From assembly GCF_900112525.1 (NCBI RefSeq), contig NZ_FOMD01000001.1, positions 124,001-188,000 of the forward strand: a DNA stretch of 64,000 nucleotides. Direction: 5' to 3'. Both the position numbers and the translations under genes were made by a program. Below are positions 41,731 through 51,965 of this stretch, one piece after another; position 1 is the stretch's first letter, and every line of letters starts with the position of its first letter. Source of the DNA: Klenkia taihuensis (lineage in GTDB: Bacteria > Actinomycetota > Actinomycetes > Mycobacteriales > Geodermatophilaceae). The notes under the pieces are model-generated. The model did not search any database and was not told the origin of the DNA. It was given only the letters and a program-made list of their open reading frames with translations.

Positions 41731-42428
41731 GCCCGCAGCTCGTCGCCGACCGCGATCCGGCCCCCGCTGCTGGGCACCGCGCCCACCGACAGCGTGCCCC
41801 CGTGCGTGCGGTGGATGGTCTTGAGCACCGCGGTGTCCCGGCCGATCCCGCCGGGCTGGGGCCGGGTGGTCATCACGCAGCGGGCCACCGGGGCGACGAC
41901 GTCGAGCACCGCGGTGCCCAGCCGCACCCGCTGGCCGACCAGCCCGTCCTCGCCGGCTCCGTCGAGCAGCACGTTGGCCCGGAACCGCCGCGGCGACCAG
42001 TCGCCGGTGGACCCGGTCGACAGCAGCGTGACCCGCGAGCCGGCGTTGTCGTGGAAGGCGCCGTCGGCCCCGGAGAAGGGGTTCCACCGCGACTCGGTCT
42101 CCAGGTCCGCGGGGTTCTCGTAGGTCCGCGGCCCGGGGTGGCTGGCCGGGCGCAGCTCCACCGACCGGCCCACCCAGTCCGAGAGGACGGCGTCGTCGCC
42201 GGTCACCGTGCCGTCGGGCAGCACCAGGTCGGGCCGGCCACCGGTGGTGCGGGCGGCGGCGAAGAGCAGCTCGGGCACCCGGCGGGCGGTGAGGCCGTAG
42301 CCGGTGGCGGTGTCGAACAGCGCCCACGCCCGGTCGCCGACGAACCCCTCCGGGCCGACGTCGACGGCGTCGCACCGCTCGCCCTGCACCGACTTGACCG
42401 GGTAGCGCCACAGCTCGAGGACCTGCAT
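41724..42428 (-). CDS. MOSC-domain protein (YcbX-like)
   Basis: 234 residues. The N-terminal beta-barrel (LELWRYPVKSVQGERCDAV) and MOSC domain with the conserved cysteine in PVARCVMTTRPQPGG are present. MOSC proteins transfer sulfur or reduce N-hydroxylated compounds with molybdenum cofactor. No ferredoxin domain is attached. ATG 42428 is six bases after GACACT (42435-42440). Confidence 0.9.
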   Translation of the reverse strand: MQVLELWRYPVKSVQGERCDAVDVGPEGFVGDRAWALFDTATGYGLTARRVPELLFAAARTTGGRPDLVLPDGTVTGDDAVLSDWVGRSVELRPASHPGPRTYENPADLETESRWNPFSGADGAFHDNAGSRVTLLSTGSTGDWSPRRFRANVLLDGAGEDGLVGQRVRLGTAVLDVVAPVARCVMTTRPQPGGIGRDTAVLKTIHRTHGGTLSVGAVPSSGGRIAVGDELRAW

Positions 42429-42434
42429 GCGGTC

Positions 42435-42440
42435 AGTGTC
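42435..42440 (-). promoter_or_regulatory. -10 element of the MOSC gene
   Basis: GACACT, six bases before ATG 42428, supports a leaderless start. Confidence 0.4.
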
Positions 42441-42512
42441 GCGCGCCGGGTGCTGCACGGAGGCCGTGCGGCGTGCCAGCCTGTCGCCGCCACCGAGACA
42501 GGAGCGACCCAG

Positions 42513-43157
42513 ATGACCGACGGCGAGGAGCTGCCCGGCCCCCGCAGCGTGCTCGACGTGCACGTGCCCGACCGGGACGACCTGCTGGTGTCCTTCGTGC
42601 CCGAGGACCAGCCCGGGGACGGCGTCCTCGTGGTCACCGTCGCGCAGGACCGGACCGGACGGCGGATCCGCGTCCCCGTCGGCGAGGACGTCGAGCTGAT
42701 CTGGTCCTCCCGCCGCGGCCCCCGCGCCCGCACCGCCCGGGTGCTGGAGGTGGTCACCGACGGCGAGCCCACCTGGCGGCTCGAGCCGCTGGGCAGTGTC
42801 CGCGACGGCCAGCGCCGGGGTGCGGTGCGCGCCGAGGTGCTGCTGCCGGCCGTGCTCACCGACGGCGCCCGCAGCGTCGAGGGCACCACGCTGGACCTGT
42901 CCGAGACCGGCGTGCGCGGCCGCTGGACCGTCACCGAGGGCTGGCCCGCGGTGCTGGACGCGCTGACGGTGACCCTGCACCTGGGCGACGACCGGGTGGT
43001 CTCCGGCCCGGCGGAGGTGCGGCGGGGCTTCCCGGTCACCGACGGCCGGCTCGAGGCCTCGCTGGTGTTCACCGACTGGCCCGAGCGCGCCCAGGACCAG
43101 GTGCGGGCCCGGGTGTTCGAGCGGTTGCGCCAGCTGGCCAGGCGCGGCGACCTCTAG
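42513..43157 (+). CDS. PilZ-domain protein (putative c-di-GMP receptor)
   Basis: 214 residues. An N-terminal YcgR-like beta domain (about 10-100) is followed by PilZ (about 103-205) with the c-di-GMP contacts RRGAVR (RxxxR) and DLSETG (DxSxxG). Both motifs are intact, so cyclic di-GMP binding is expected. No flagellar or diguanylate cyclase gene is adjacent. AGGAG lies ten bases before ATG 42513. The TAG stop shares CTAG with the convergent fusion gene. Confidence 0.88.
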   Translation: MTDGEELPGPRSVLDVHVPDRDDLLVSFVPEDQPGDGVLVVTVAQDRTGRRIRVPVGEDVELIWSSRRGPRARTARVLEVVTDGEPTWRLEPLGSVRDGQRRGAVRAEVLLPAVLTDGARSVEGTTLDLSETGVRGRWTVTEGWPAVLDALTVTLHLGDDRVVSGPAEVRRGFPVTDGRLEASLVFTDWPERAQDQVRARVFERLRQLARRGDL

Positions 43158-45004
43158 GCGGGCCGCCAGCTCAGCGTCCAGCTGCCCGACCAGGTCTCCT
43201 CGGGCGCCAGCACGACCAGGTCGGCACCGTCGGCCAGCGCGTTCGGCGGGCAGGTCATCGGCTCCACGGCCAGGCTCCGCCGCCGCTGGCCCTCGGGCAG
43301 GGTGTCGCCGGTGTAGACCTGCAGCCACGGCCACTGCCCGTCCACGGCCAGCTCCAGCTCCCCCGCCGGGCCGGCGAGCCGTACCCGCGCCCAGCCGTCG
43401 TCGTCGCGCACCAGGTCGGTGAGGGCGTCGTCCAGCGCGCGGTCGCCGATGGTGCCGACCGCCCCGTCGAAGGCGTGCCGCCCGCCGGTGGGCAGGCCGC
43501 CGTCCAGGTCCAGGCGGGTGCGGGCGGGCACCTGCAGCGTCGCGGCGCCGACCGCGCCGTCGTCCTCGGACCCGACGTGCAGGTAGGGGTGCATGCCGAC
43601 GCCGAAGGGGGCGTCGTGGGTGCCGGCGTTGCGCACCCGCACGGTGACGGTCAGCCGGTCCGGGTCCAGCCGGTAGTCCACCGCGACGGCCAGCCGGAAC
43701 GGGTAGCCCGGCCGGGGCTCGAGCACGGTGCCGACGGTGACGGTGTCCTGCGTGCGGGCCAGCACGCCGAAGGGCTGCCAGGACAGCAGGCCGTGCATGG
43801 CCGCGCCCCCGGCGGCGGTGTCCAGCTGCAGGTCCGCGCCGCGCCAGGACCACCGGCCCCCGCGCAGCCGGTTCGGCCAGGGCAGCAGCAGCCCACCCCG
43901 CCGTCCCTTCGGCACCTCGCCGGTGGGGTAGCCGTCGAGCACGTCCCAGTCCCCGACCGCGAGGCGGCGCAGCCCGCCGCCGCGCAGGTCGACCGCGACC
44001 CGGGCGGTGCCGCGCTCCAGCCAGGCGCCCAGCGGCTCGGTGGTCGGCCAGGCGGCGTCCTCGGGGACGACGCCGGGCATGCCGAGCAGGTCGGCCAGCA
44101 CGTCGAGCACCTCGGCCCGGCGGACGGCGGCGGCCGGCGCGATCTCGGTCAGCCCGAAGTAGCCGTGCACCAGGCCCGGCCCGGGCAGGTGGACGACGTG
44201 CACCCCGGCGGCGGCGAGCTCGACGGCGTAGGTGTCGCCCTCGTCGCGCAGCGGGTCGAACTCGGCGGTCGCGACCACCGCCGGCGGCAGCCCGGTCAGG
44301 TCGGTGCCCAGCGGGGCGGTCCAGCGGTCGCCGCCGTCGGGCAGGTACCAGTCCCAGAACTGCCGCATGTCGGACTTCTCGAGGAACAGGCCGGTGGCGT
44401 TCTCCTCCACCGACGGCATGGCCATCGTGGGGTCCAGGCCGGGGTAGGCCAGCAGCTGCGCGGCCAGCACCGGGCCGCCCTCGTCCCGGCAGCGCAGCGC
44501 GACGCCGACGGCGAGCCCCGCGCCGGCGCTGTCCCCGGCGACGACCAGCGGGGCGGCCGGCCAGCGCTCCGCGGCCCAGCGCACGGCGGCCACGCTGTCG
44601 TCCAGCGGGGCGGGGTGCGGGTGCTCGGGCGCCAGCCGGTAGTCGACGGCGACGACGATCGCGCCCAGCCGGTTGGCCACCGCGCGGCACACCGGGTCGT
44701 GGGTGTCCAGGTCGCCGACCGCCCAGCCGCCGCCGTGCAGCCACACCACCACCGGCCGCGCCTGCCCGCCCACCCGGCCGAGACCGGACCGGTAGACCCG
44801 CACCGCCAGGTCGCCGGCCGGGCCCGCGACGGTGCGGTCCTCGACGTCGGCGACCGGCTCGGGCCGGTAGCCCTCGCCGCGGCGGGCCAGCGACAGCGCG
44901 CGGTAGCGCTCCCGGTCGACGGCGGCGTCGCCGCGGACCAGCGGGGTGGCCCCGAGGTCGACGAGGCGCTGCAGGAACGGCGGGAAGTGCGGGTCGATCG
45001 GCAC
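43154..45004 (-). CDS. Fusion of HSL-type esterase and aldose 1-epimerase
   Basis: 616 residues in one frame. Residues 1 to about 315 are an alpha/beta hydrolase_3: HGGGWAVGDLDTHD oxyanion motif, GDSAGAGLAV nucleophile elbow, EFDPLRDEG acid and LVHGYFGL histidine. Residues about 325-616 are a galactose-mutarotase-like beta-sandwich: LLPWPNRLRGGRWSW, AAMHGLLSWQPF (His), GMHPYLH (His), and EPMTCPPNALADG. No stop separates them. An internal ATG near the junction (M-P-G-V-V) could give a free epimerase. A deacylase joined to a sugar epimerase suggests acting on acylated sugars. Confidence 0.88.
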   Translation of the reverse strand: MPIDPHFPPFLQRLVDLGATPLVRGDAAVDRERYRALSLARRGEGYRPEPVADVEDRTVAGPAGDLAVRVYRSGLGRVGGQARPVVVWLHGGGWAVGDLDTHDPVCRAVANRLGAIVVAVDYRLAPEHPHPAPLDDSVAAVRWAAERWPAAPLVVAGDSAGAGLAVGVALRCRDEGGPVLAAQLLAYPGLDPTMAMPSVEENATGLFLEKSDMRQFWDWYLPDGGDRWTAPLGTDLTGLPPAVVATAEFDPLRDEGDTYAVELAAAGVHVVHLPGPGLVHGYFGLTEIAPAAAVRRAEVLDVLADLLGMPGVVPEDAAWPTTEPLGAWLERGTARVAVDLRGGGLRRLAVGDWDVLDGYPTGEVPKGRRGGLLLPWPNRLRGGRWSWRGADLQLDTAAGGAAMHGLLSWQPFGVLARTQDTVTVGTVLEPRPGYPFRLAVAVDYRLDPDRLTVTVRVRNAGTHDAPFGVGMHPYLHVGSEDDGAVGAATLQVPARTRLDLDGGLPTGGRHAFDGAVGTIGDRALDDALTDLVRDDDGWARVRLAGPAGELELAVDGQWPWLQVYTGDTLPEGQRRRSLAVEPMTCPPNALADGADLVVLAPEETWSGSWTLSWRPA

Positions 45005-45043
45005 GGGGTCACCTCACCACGGCTCGGTGCACCCGGCGAGGGG

Positions 45044-45679
45044 TCAGCCGGCGAGCGGTTCCTCCCCCTTGCCCAGCAGGGACACCCGGACCAGGCCGGC
45101 GGCGAGGCGGGCCAGGTCCTCGCCGTCGACCAGGCGGGCCAGCGCGGCCGGGTCGGTGGGCAGGCCGACCCGCTCGGCGCCGCGCAGCGCGCGGTCGTCG
45201 AGGTGCGGCCGCAGCCAGGGCCACACCGCCTGCGCCTCGCGGAGGAACACGTGGGCGCCGGTGGGGCCGAACCCGGGGAACTCCTGCAGCAGCGCGGCGG
45301 CGCGGTCGGCGTCGCCGTCGGCCTCGGCGGCCAGCCGGCGCAGGTCGCCGTGCCAGCGGTCGCGCACCTGGGCGGCGAGGTCGCCGAGCTGGCGGGAGGT
45401 GCGCTCGTCGTAGCGGCGGTAGTGCCCGCGGCCCAGGGCGTCGACCCGGTCCTGCCAGCTGGCCTCGAGCATGTGGTCGGGGGTGGTCAGGCCGGCGTCG
45501 AGCAGCTCGGTCGTGGCCGCGACCGCGATGCCGGCGTCGATGCGGGCGGAGAGCAGCTCGGCCAGCACCAGCAGCTGCCACAGCGGGGCGGGGGTGTCGG
45601 CCAGCCGGATGCCGGCCTCGGCCGCGTAGGTAGTGCCGTGCTGGTCCAGGACGGCGGCGGCGGTGTCGCGGGAGGTCAT
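45044..45679 (-). CDS. HhH-GPD-superfamily endonuclease-like protein
   Basis: 211 residues, all helical. The helix-hairpin-helix LLQEFPGFGPTGAHVFLRE and surrounding helices (WQLLVLAELLSARIDAG) resemble EndoIII-type base-excision glycosylases, but the catalytic lysine and iron-sulfur cysteines are not evident, so it may bind rather than cut DNA. ATG 45679 follows TAGGGC by six bases. Confidence 0.75.
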   Translation of the reverse strand: MTSRDTAAAVLDQHGTTYAAEAGIRLADTPAPLWQLLVLAELLSARIDAGIAVAATTELLDAGLTTPDHMLEASWQDRVDALGRGHYRRYDERTSRQLGDLAAQVRDRWHGDLRRLAAEADGDADRAAALLQEFPGFGPTGAHVFLREAQAVWPWLRPHLDDRALRGAERVGLPTDPAALARLVDGEDLARLAAGLVRVSLLGKGEEPLAG

Positions 45680-45718
45680 GGGAGCGCCCTACCCGTGACG
45701 GGCCGACCAGCACATCGG

Positions 45719-45730
45719 TGACAGGTGTCA
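45719..45730. promoter_or_regulatory. Inverted repeat TGACA-GG-TGTCA
   Basis: Perfect five-base arms with a two-base spacer lie between divergent HhH and DUF1707 genes. A possible operator of unknown factor. Confidence 0.35.
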
Positions 45731-45766
45731 GTGGTGGCGCGGGGCTGAGCTGGGAAGACTCGGTGC

Positions 45767-46183
45767 ATGCCCGCCACCGAGATCCGCGCCGCCGACACCG
45801 ACCGCACCGCCGTCGCCGAGGTCCTCGGCCGGGCCCTCCACGAGGGTCGCCTCACCGTCGTCGAGTACGACGAGCGCCTGGCCGCCGCCTACGCCGCGCG
45901 CACCCACGCCGACCTCGCCCCGCTCACCGCCGACCTGCCCGGGCAGCCGCCCGCGCCGCGCCCGGTCGAGCGGCGCGCGACCTACGGCAGCTGCGGCGGG
46001 GGCGACCTCCGCCAGGCGTGGCGCGGGTACCTGACCGTCGCCCTCGTCGTGTGGGCGGTCTACCTGACGTCGTCCCTGGCCGGCGGCTTCTCCTACCCCT
46101 GGCCGGTCTGGGTGGTCGGCCCCTGGGGCGCGGTGCTGCTGGCCCGCACACTGACCACCCGCGTGGCACCGGCCCGACGCTGA
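45767..46183 (+). CDS. DUF1707 domain membrane protein
   Basis: 138 residues. The N-terminal DUF1707 (SHOCT-like) helix pair, EIRAADTDRTAVAEVLGRALHEGRLTVVEYDERL, is followed by a linker and two membrane helices (GYLTVALVVWAVYLTSSLAGG, WPVWVVGPWGAVLLARTL). The family is actinobacterial and often linked with envelope stress regulators. AAGACT lies six bases before ATG 45767. Confidence 0.85.
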   Translation: MPATEIRAADTDRTAVAEVLGRALHEGRLTVVEYDERLAAAYAARTHADLAPLTADLPGQPPAPRPVERRATYGSCGGGDLRQAWRGYLTVALVVWAVYLTSSLAGGFSYPWPVWVVGPWGAVLLARTLTTRVAPARR

Positions 46184-46199
46184 CCGGCGCGCCGCAGAC

Positions 46200-46238
46200 G
46201 ACGAGAGGCCCCACCCGGATCGGGTGGGGCCTCTCGTC
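46200..46238. terminator. Strong bidirectional hairpin terminator
   Basis: A perfect 18-bp stem (GACGAGAGGCCCCACCCG and complement) with loop GAT separates the DUF1707 stop from the tRNA-Leu 3' end. It can serve both convergent transcripts. There is no U-tract, as is common in actinobacteria. Confidence 0.8.
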
Positions 46239-46245
46239 TGCGCTG

Positions 46246-46328
46246 TGGGCAAGGGGGGAGTTGAACCCCCACGTCCTCTCGGACACACGGACCTGAACCG
46301 TGCGCGTCTGCCATTCCGCCACTTGCCC
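46246..46328 (-). tRNA. tRNA-Leu (CAG)
   Basis: Type II tRNA of 83 bases with discriminator A. The acceptor GGGCAAG pairs with CTTGCCC, the anticodon arm is CACGG-TTCAGGT-CCGTG with CAG, and the variable arm is GTCCGAGAGGAC-like. CCA is not encoded. TAGTGT (46345-46350, minus strand) is a plausible -10. Confidence 0.95.
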
Positions 46329-46417
46329 TGGCGAGGGAGAACACTAGCAGGGGCCCGCGAGCAGCTTTCGTCGGGGCGTCGCGCGCTCGCCGACCGGTCC
46401 CCGACCCGGTGCCCGGT

Positions 46418-46423
46418 TACGAT
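46418..46423 (+). promoter_or_regulatory. -10 element of the fhaA-pknA operon
   Basis: TACGAT, 44 bases before GTG 46468, gives a short leader containing GGGAG ahead of the start codon. Confidence 0.4.
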
Positions 46424-46467
46424 CGGCTGCCAGTCAGTGGGAGGTCAACCGAGCGTAGGGAGCGACT

Positions 46468-47325
46468 GTGGGTGTGCTGCAGCGCTTCGAGCGTCGCCTC
46501 GAGGGCATGGTCGGCCTGGCCTTCGCGCGCATCTTCAAGGGCAAGGTGCACCCGGCCGAGATCGCCAAGGCCCTGCAGCGCGAGGCCACCGAGCAGCGCA
46601 AGGTGATGGGCGAGGGCCGCGTGCTGGTCCCCAACGTCTACGAGGTGCGGCTGGGCCCCACCGACTACGACAACCTCAGCGAGTGGTCCGAGCAGCTGGC
46701 CGCGGAGCTCGCCGACATGGTCGCCGAGCACGTCGACGACGAGGGCTTCCAGACCTTCGGCGACGTGCAGGTGCGGCTCGAGCGCGACGACGAGCTGCAC
46801 ACCGGCGTGTTCGAGGTCGCCTCGCACGTCGCCGACCCGCGCGCCGGCCAGCGTCCCCAGCGCTTCGCGACCGACCTGGCCGACGACTGGGGCGGTCCGG
46901 TGCCCGGGCACGACGGCCCGCCGCCGCCCCCGCCGCCCGCCCGCCCCGGGCTGCCCCCGCTCCCGCCGCTGCCCTCGCTGCGCGGCCAGGAGCCGGCCGG
47001 CCCGTCGGTCGTCGGCCGCTCCGGCCAGCGCCCCGGCGTCACCCACGTGCTCGTCGTCGACGGCCCGGGCACCCGGCACGTCCTCGGCGCGGGCAGCAAC
47101 GTCATCGGCCGCGGCACCGAGGCCGACATCCGCCTCCCCGACACCGGGGTCAGCCGCAAGCACGTCGACGTCGTCCTCGAGGGGCCGGTGGCCAGCGTGC
47201 AGGACCTCGGCTCGACCAACGGCACGCTGGTCAACGGCCGCCGCGTGGGCCGCCAGCCGCTGTCCGACGGCGACGTCATCCGGATCGGGCACTCCGTGCT
47301 GGTCTACCGGCAGGACGGCGCATGA
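46468..47325 (+). CDS. fhaA: FhaA: DUF3662 and FHA domain protein
   Basis: 285 residues. DUF3662 (about 1-125; RFERRLEGMVGLAFARIFKG...VHPAEIAKAL) is joined to a C-terminal FHA domain (about 190-283; IGRGTEADIRLPDTGVSRKH, DLGSTNGTLVNG) by a linker with a run of seven prolines. In mycobacteria FhaA binds phosphorylated MviN/MurJ and helps gate peptidoglycan precursor flow. It starts the seven-gene cell-wall/kinase cluster. The stop overlaps fhaB by four bases. Confidence 0.95.
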   Translation: MGVLQRFERRLEGMVGLAFARIFKGKVHPAEIAKALQREATEQRKVMGEGRVLVPNVYEVRLGPTDYDNLSEWSEQLAAELADMVAEHVDDEGFQTFGDVQVRLERDDELHTGVFEVASHVADPRAGQRPQRFATDLADDWGGPVPGHDGPPPPPPPARPGLPPLPPLPSLRGQEPAGPSVVGRSGQRPGVTHVLVVDGPGTRHVLGAGSNVIGRGTEADIRLPDTGVSRKHVDVVLEGPVASVQDLGSTNGTLVNGRRVGRQPLSDGDVIRIGHSVLVYRQDGA

Positions 47326-47779
47326 CCGCCGAGATCGTGCTGCAGGTCTTCCGCTTCGGGTTCCTGCTGCTGCTCTGGCTGTTCGTGTTCGCCGCGTTCC
47401 GGGTGGTCCGCGCCGACCTGCTGGGCGGGCGCACCGGCCGGGTCTCCTCGGTCCCCCCGCGCGCCCAGGCCGGCAAGAAGCGCGGTGGCCGCGGCCCCAA
47501 GAACCTGCTGGTCACCGCCGGCCCGCTGTCCGGCACCAAGATCACCCTGGGTGAGCAGGCCATCCTCATCGGCCGGGCCGACGACTCCACGCTCGTGCTC
47601 ACCGACGACTTCGCCAGCTCCCGCCACGCCCGGCTGACCAACCGCGGCGGGCAGTGGTACGTCGAGGACCTCGGCTCCACCAACGGCACCTACCTGGACC
47701 AGCAGCGCGTGCAGGGCCCGCTCCTGGTCGCCCCCGGCCAGCCGATCCGGATCGGACAGACAGTGCTGGAGCTGCGCTC

Positions 47780-47783
<4 letters not shown>
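47322..47783 (+). CDS. fhaB: FhaB (FipA): membrane FHA protein
   Basis: 153 residues. One N-terminal membrane helix (FRFGFLLLLWLFVFAAFRVV), a basic linker (KKRGGRG) and an FHA domain (ILIGRADDSTLVLTDDFASSRHARL, DLGSTNGTYLDQQRV). It reads phospho-threonine marks made by the kinases of the cluster and is linked to FtsZ/FtsQ in mycobacteria. Four-base ATGA overlaps join it to fhaA and pstP. Confidence 0.95.
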
Positions 47784-49080
<1,297 letters not shown>

Positions 49081-49081
<1 letters not shown>

Positions 49082-50517
49082 TGCCCGCCCCCGCGGCCGG
49101 TCCGGGCACCGACCCCCGGAACGAGGCGCCCGGGGTGACGACGCCGCCCAAGCGGCGGGGCACCGAGCTGCTCATGCTGGCCTTCGCGGTGGTCATCACC
49201 CTGGCCGCGCAGACCATCGTCGACATCACCGTCACCGGGTCGCCGAGCCCGGAGATCGCCACCTTCGGCGCCTGGTTCACCGGGCTGTGGCTGGTCGCGC
49301 ACCTCGTCGTCCGCAAGGTCGCGCCCTACGCCGACCCGTTGCTGCTGCCCTGCGTCGCCGTCCTCACCGGCATCGGATTGTCGATGATCCACCGCCTCGA
49401 CATCGCCGCGAACGCCCTCGGCGAGTCGGTGTCGGCCCGCGAGGACGCCCCCACCCAGCTGCTGTGGGCCACCGTCGGCCTGGTGCTGTTCGTCGCCGTC
49501 CTGCTGGTCGTCCGCGACCACCGGGCGCTGTCCCGGCTGGCCTACACGATCGGCCTCGTCGGCCTGGTGCTGCTGGCCATCCCCGCGGTGCTGCCCTCGG
49601 CGCTGTCGGAGGTCAACGGCGCCAAGATCTGGATCCGGGTCGCCGGCTTCTCCATCCAGCCCGGCGAGTTCGCCAAGATCTGCCTGGTCATCTTCTTCGC
49701 CGCCTACCTGGTCGACAAGCGCGACGTGCTGGCCCTGGCCAGCCGCCGGGTGCTGGGCCTGGAGGTGCCGCGCGCCCGTGACCTCGGGCCGGTGCTGGTC
49801 GCCTGGGGCGTGTCCATCCTGGTGCTGGTCTTCGAGCGCGACCTGGGCAGCTCGCTGCTGCTGTTCGGCATCTTCGTGGTCATGCTCTACGTCGCCACCG
49901 AGCGGGCCTCGTGGCTGCTCATCGGCGTGCTGCTGTTCGCCGCCGGCGGCACGGTGGCCTACCAGCTGTTCGGCCACGTGCGGGTGCGCGTGGACACCTG
50001 GCTGGACCCCTTCGCCTACTACCCCGACGGCGGTGGCTACCAGGTCGTGCAGTCGCTGTTCGGCCTGGGCACCGGTGGGCTGTTCGGCGCCGGCCTCGGC
50101 GGGGGCCGCCCCGACCAGGTGCCGGTGGCCAAGAGCGACTTCATCGCCGCCGCGCTGGGCGAGGAGCTCGGGCTGTTCGGCCTGGTCGCGGTCGTCGTGC
50201 TGTACCTGGTGCTGGTCGAGCGCGGCCTGCGCACCTCGCTGGTGGTCCGCGACGGGTTCGGCAAGCTGCTGGCCGCGGGCCTGGCCTTCGGGGTGGCGTG
50301 GCAGGTGTTCGTCGTCCTCGGCGGGGTCACCGGCCTGCTGCCGCTGACCGGCCTCACCACCCCGTTCGTCGCCTACGGCGGGTCGTCGCTGGTGGCCAAC
50401 TTCGGCCTGGTGGCGCTGCTGGTCCGGATCAGCGACGCCGCCCGCCGTCCCTCCGCCCCGCCCACGCCGCCGGCGCCCAAGCTCGGCGAGGCGCTCACCG
50501 AGGTGGTCAAGCCGTGA
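49081..50517 (+). CDS. rodA: RodA: SEDS-family peptidoglycan polymerase
   Basis: 478 residues with twelve or so membrane helices. SEDS signatures are present: GAKIWIRVAGFSIQPGEFAKI, FERDLGSS, QSLFGLGTGGLFGAGLGGGRP, KSDFIAAALGEELG and TTPFVAYGGSS. It polymerises lipid II glycan strands in elongation with PbpA. GTG 49081 overlaps pstP by one base; the stop overlaps pbpA by four. The N-terminal 25 residues are Pro-rich and cytoplasmic. Confidence 0.95.
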
Positions 50518-51965
50518 ACTCGCCGCTGCGCAAGGTGGCGATCAGCGTGCTGGTGCTGTTCACGCTGCTGATCCTCAACGCCAACTACATCCAGGTGGTG
50601 CGCTCCTCGGAGCTGCGGGCCAACCCGTCCAACACCCGGATCCTGGCCGAGGAGTACGACCGGGAGCGCGGCGCGATCGTCGTCGCCGGCAACCCGGTCG
50701 CCCAGTCGGTGGCCACCGACGACACCCTCACCTACCTGCGGCAGTACCCGAACGCCGAGGTCTACGCGACGGTCACCGGCTACTACTCGCTGGTCTACGG
50801 CAACAGCGGCATCGAGCGCGCCGAGAACGACATCCTCTCCGGCTCCGACGACCGGCTGGCCTTCCGGCGCATCGCCGACCTGTTCACCGGCCGCGACCCC
50901 TCCGGCGGCAACGTCGAGCTCACCATCGACCCCGCCGCGCAGCAGGCGGCCTTCGACGCCCTCGGCGGCGTGGACGGCGCCGTGGTGGCCCTCGACCCGG
51001 CGACCGGTGCGGTGCTGGCCATGGTCAGCAGCCCCAGCTACGACCCCAACCAGCTCTCCAGCCACGACCCGGCGGCGATCCGGGCCTACTCCGACCAGCT
51101 GTCCGCGCAGGACCCCGACCCGCGGACCAACGCGACGATCTCCGAGCGGCACTCCCCGGGGTCGGTGTTCAAGCTGATCACCTCGGCCGCCGCGCTGCAG
51201 GACGGCTACACCCCCGACACCGTGGTGCCCGCGCCGCAGCAGTACGTGCTGCCGGGCACCAGCCGGCCGCTGAACAACTACAACGGCGAGTCCTGCTCGG
51301 GCAGCGGCGAGCAGCCGCTCATCGACGCGCTGACGATCTCCTGCAACACCGCCTTCGCCGAGCTGGGCGTCGAGCTCGGCGAGGACCGCATCCGGTCGGC
51401 CGCCGAGGCCTTCGGCATCGACCAGGGCCAGTTCGACGTGCCGATGACCGTGGCGGAGAGCACCGTGGGCGACATCGACGGCGACGCGCAGCTGGCGGTG
51501 GCCTCCATCGGTCAGCAGAACGTGCAGATCACGCCCCTGCAGGGGGCGATGATCGCCGCTGCGATCGCCAACGACGGCACGCTGATGACCCCGTACCTGG
51601 TCGACCAGCTGCAGGCGCCCGACCTCAGCGTGGTCGACCAGACCGAGCCCACCGAGATGGGCGAGCCGGTCTCCTCCGAGGTGGCGCAGCAGCTGCAGCA
51701 GATGATGGTCAGCGTCGTGGAGAACGGCTCGGGCCGGCGCGCGCAGATCGACGGGTACACCGTGGGCGGCAAGACCGGCACCGCGCAGACCACCGCCGAC
51801 TCCGACGACAACCAGTGGTTCGTCGGCTACGCCGGGCCCGACGGCGACCCGCAGATCGCCGTCGCGGTGTTCATCCAGGGCGGGCAGGGCACCGGCGGCG
51901 ACCTGTCGGCACCGGTGGCGCAGCAGGTCATGTCGGCCTACCTGGCCGCCCGCGGGGGGAACTGA
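50514..51965 (+). CDS. pbpA: PbpA: class B penicillin-binding protein (transpeptidase)
   Basis: 483 residues. A single N-terminal membrane anchor (ISVLVLFTLLILNANYIQVV), a dimerisation region (about 35-140) and a transpeptidase domain with S217-V-F-K, S276-C-N and K420-T-G. It cross-links the strands made by RodA at sites of growth. GTGA and TGATG overlaps couple it to rodA and pknA. Confidence 0.95.
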   Translation: MNSPLRKVAISVLVLFTLLILNANYIQVVRSSELRANPSNTRILAEEYDRERGAIVVAGNPVAQSVATDDTLTYLRQYPNAEVYATVTGYYSLVYGNSGIERAENDILSGSDDRLAFRRIADLFTGRDPSGGNVELTIDPAAQQAAFDALGGVDGAVVALDPATGAVLAMVSSPSYDPNQLSSHDPAAIRAYSDQLSAQDPDPRTNATISERHSPGSVFKLITSAAALQDGYTPDTVVPAPQQYVLPGTSRPLNNYNGESCSGSGEQPLIDALTISCNTAFAELGVELGEDRIRSAAEAFGIDQGQFDVPMTVAESTVGDIDGDAQLAVASIGQQNVQITPLQGAMIAAAIANDGTLMTPYLVDQLQAPDLSVVDQTEPTEMGEPVSSEVAQQLQQMMVSVVENGSGRRAQIDGYTVGGKTGTAQTTADSDDNQWFVGYAGPDGDPQIAVAVFIQGGQGTGGDLSAPVAQQVMSAYLAARGGN

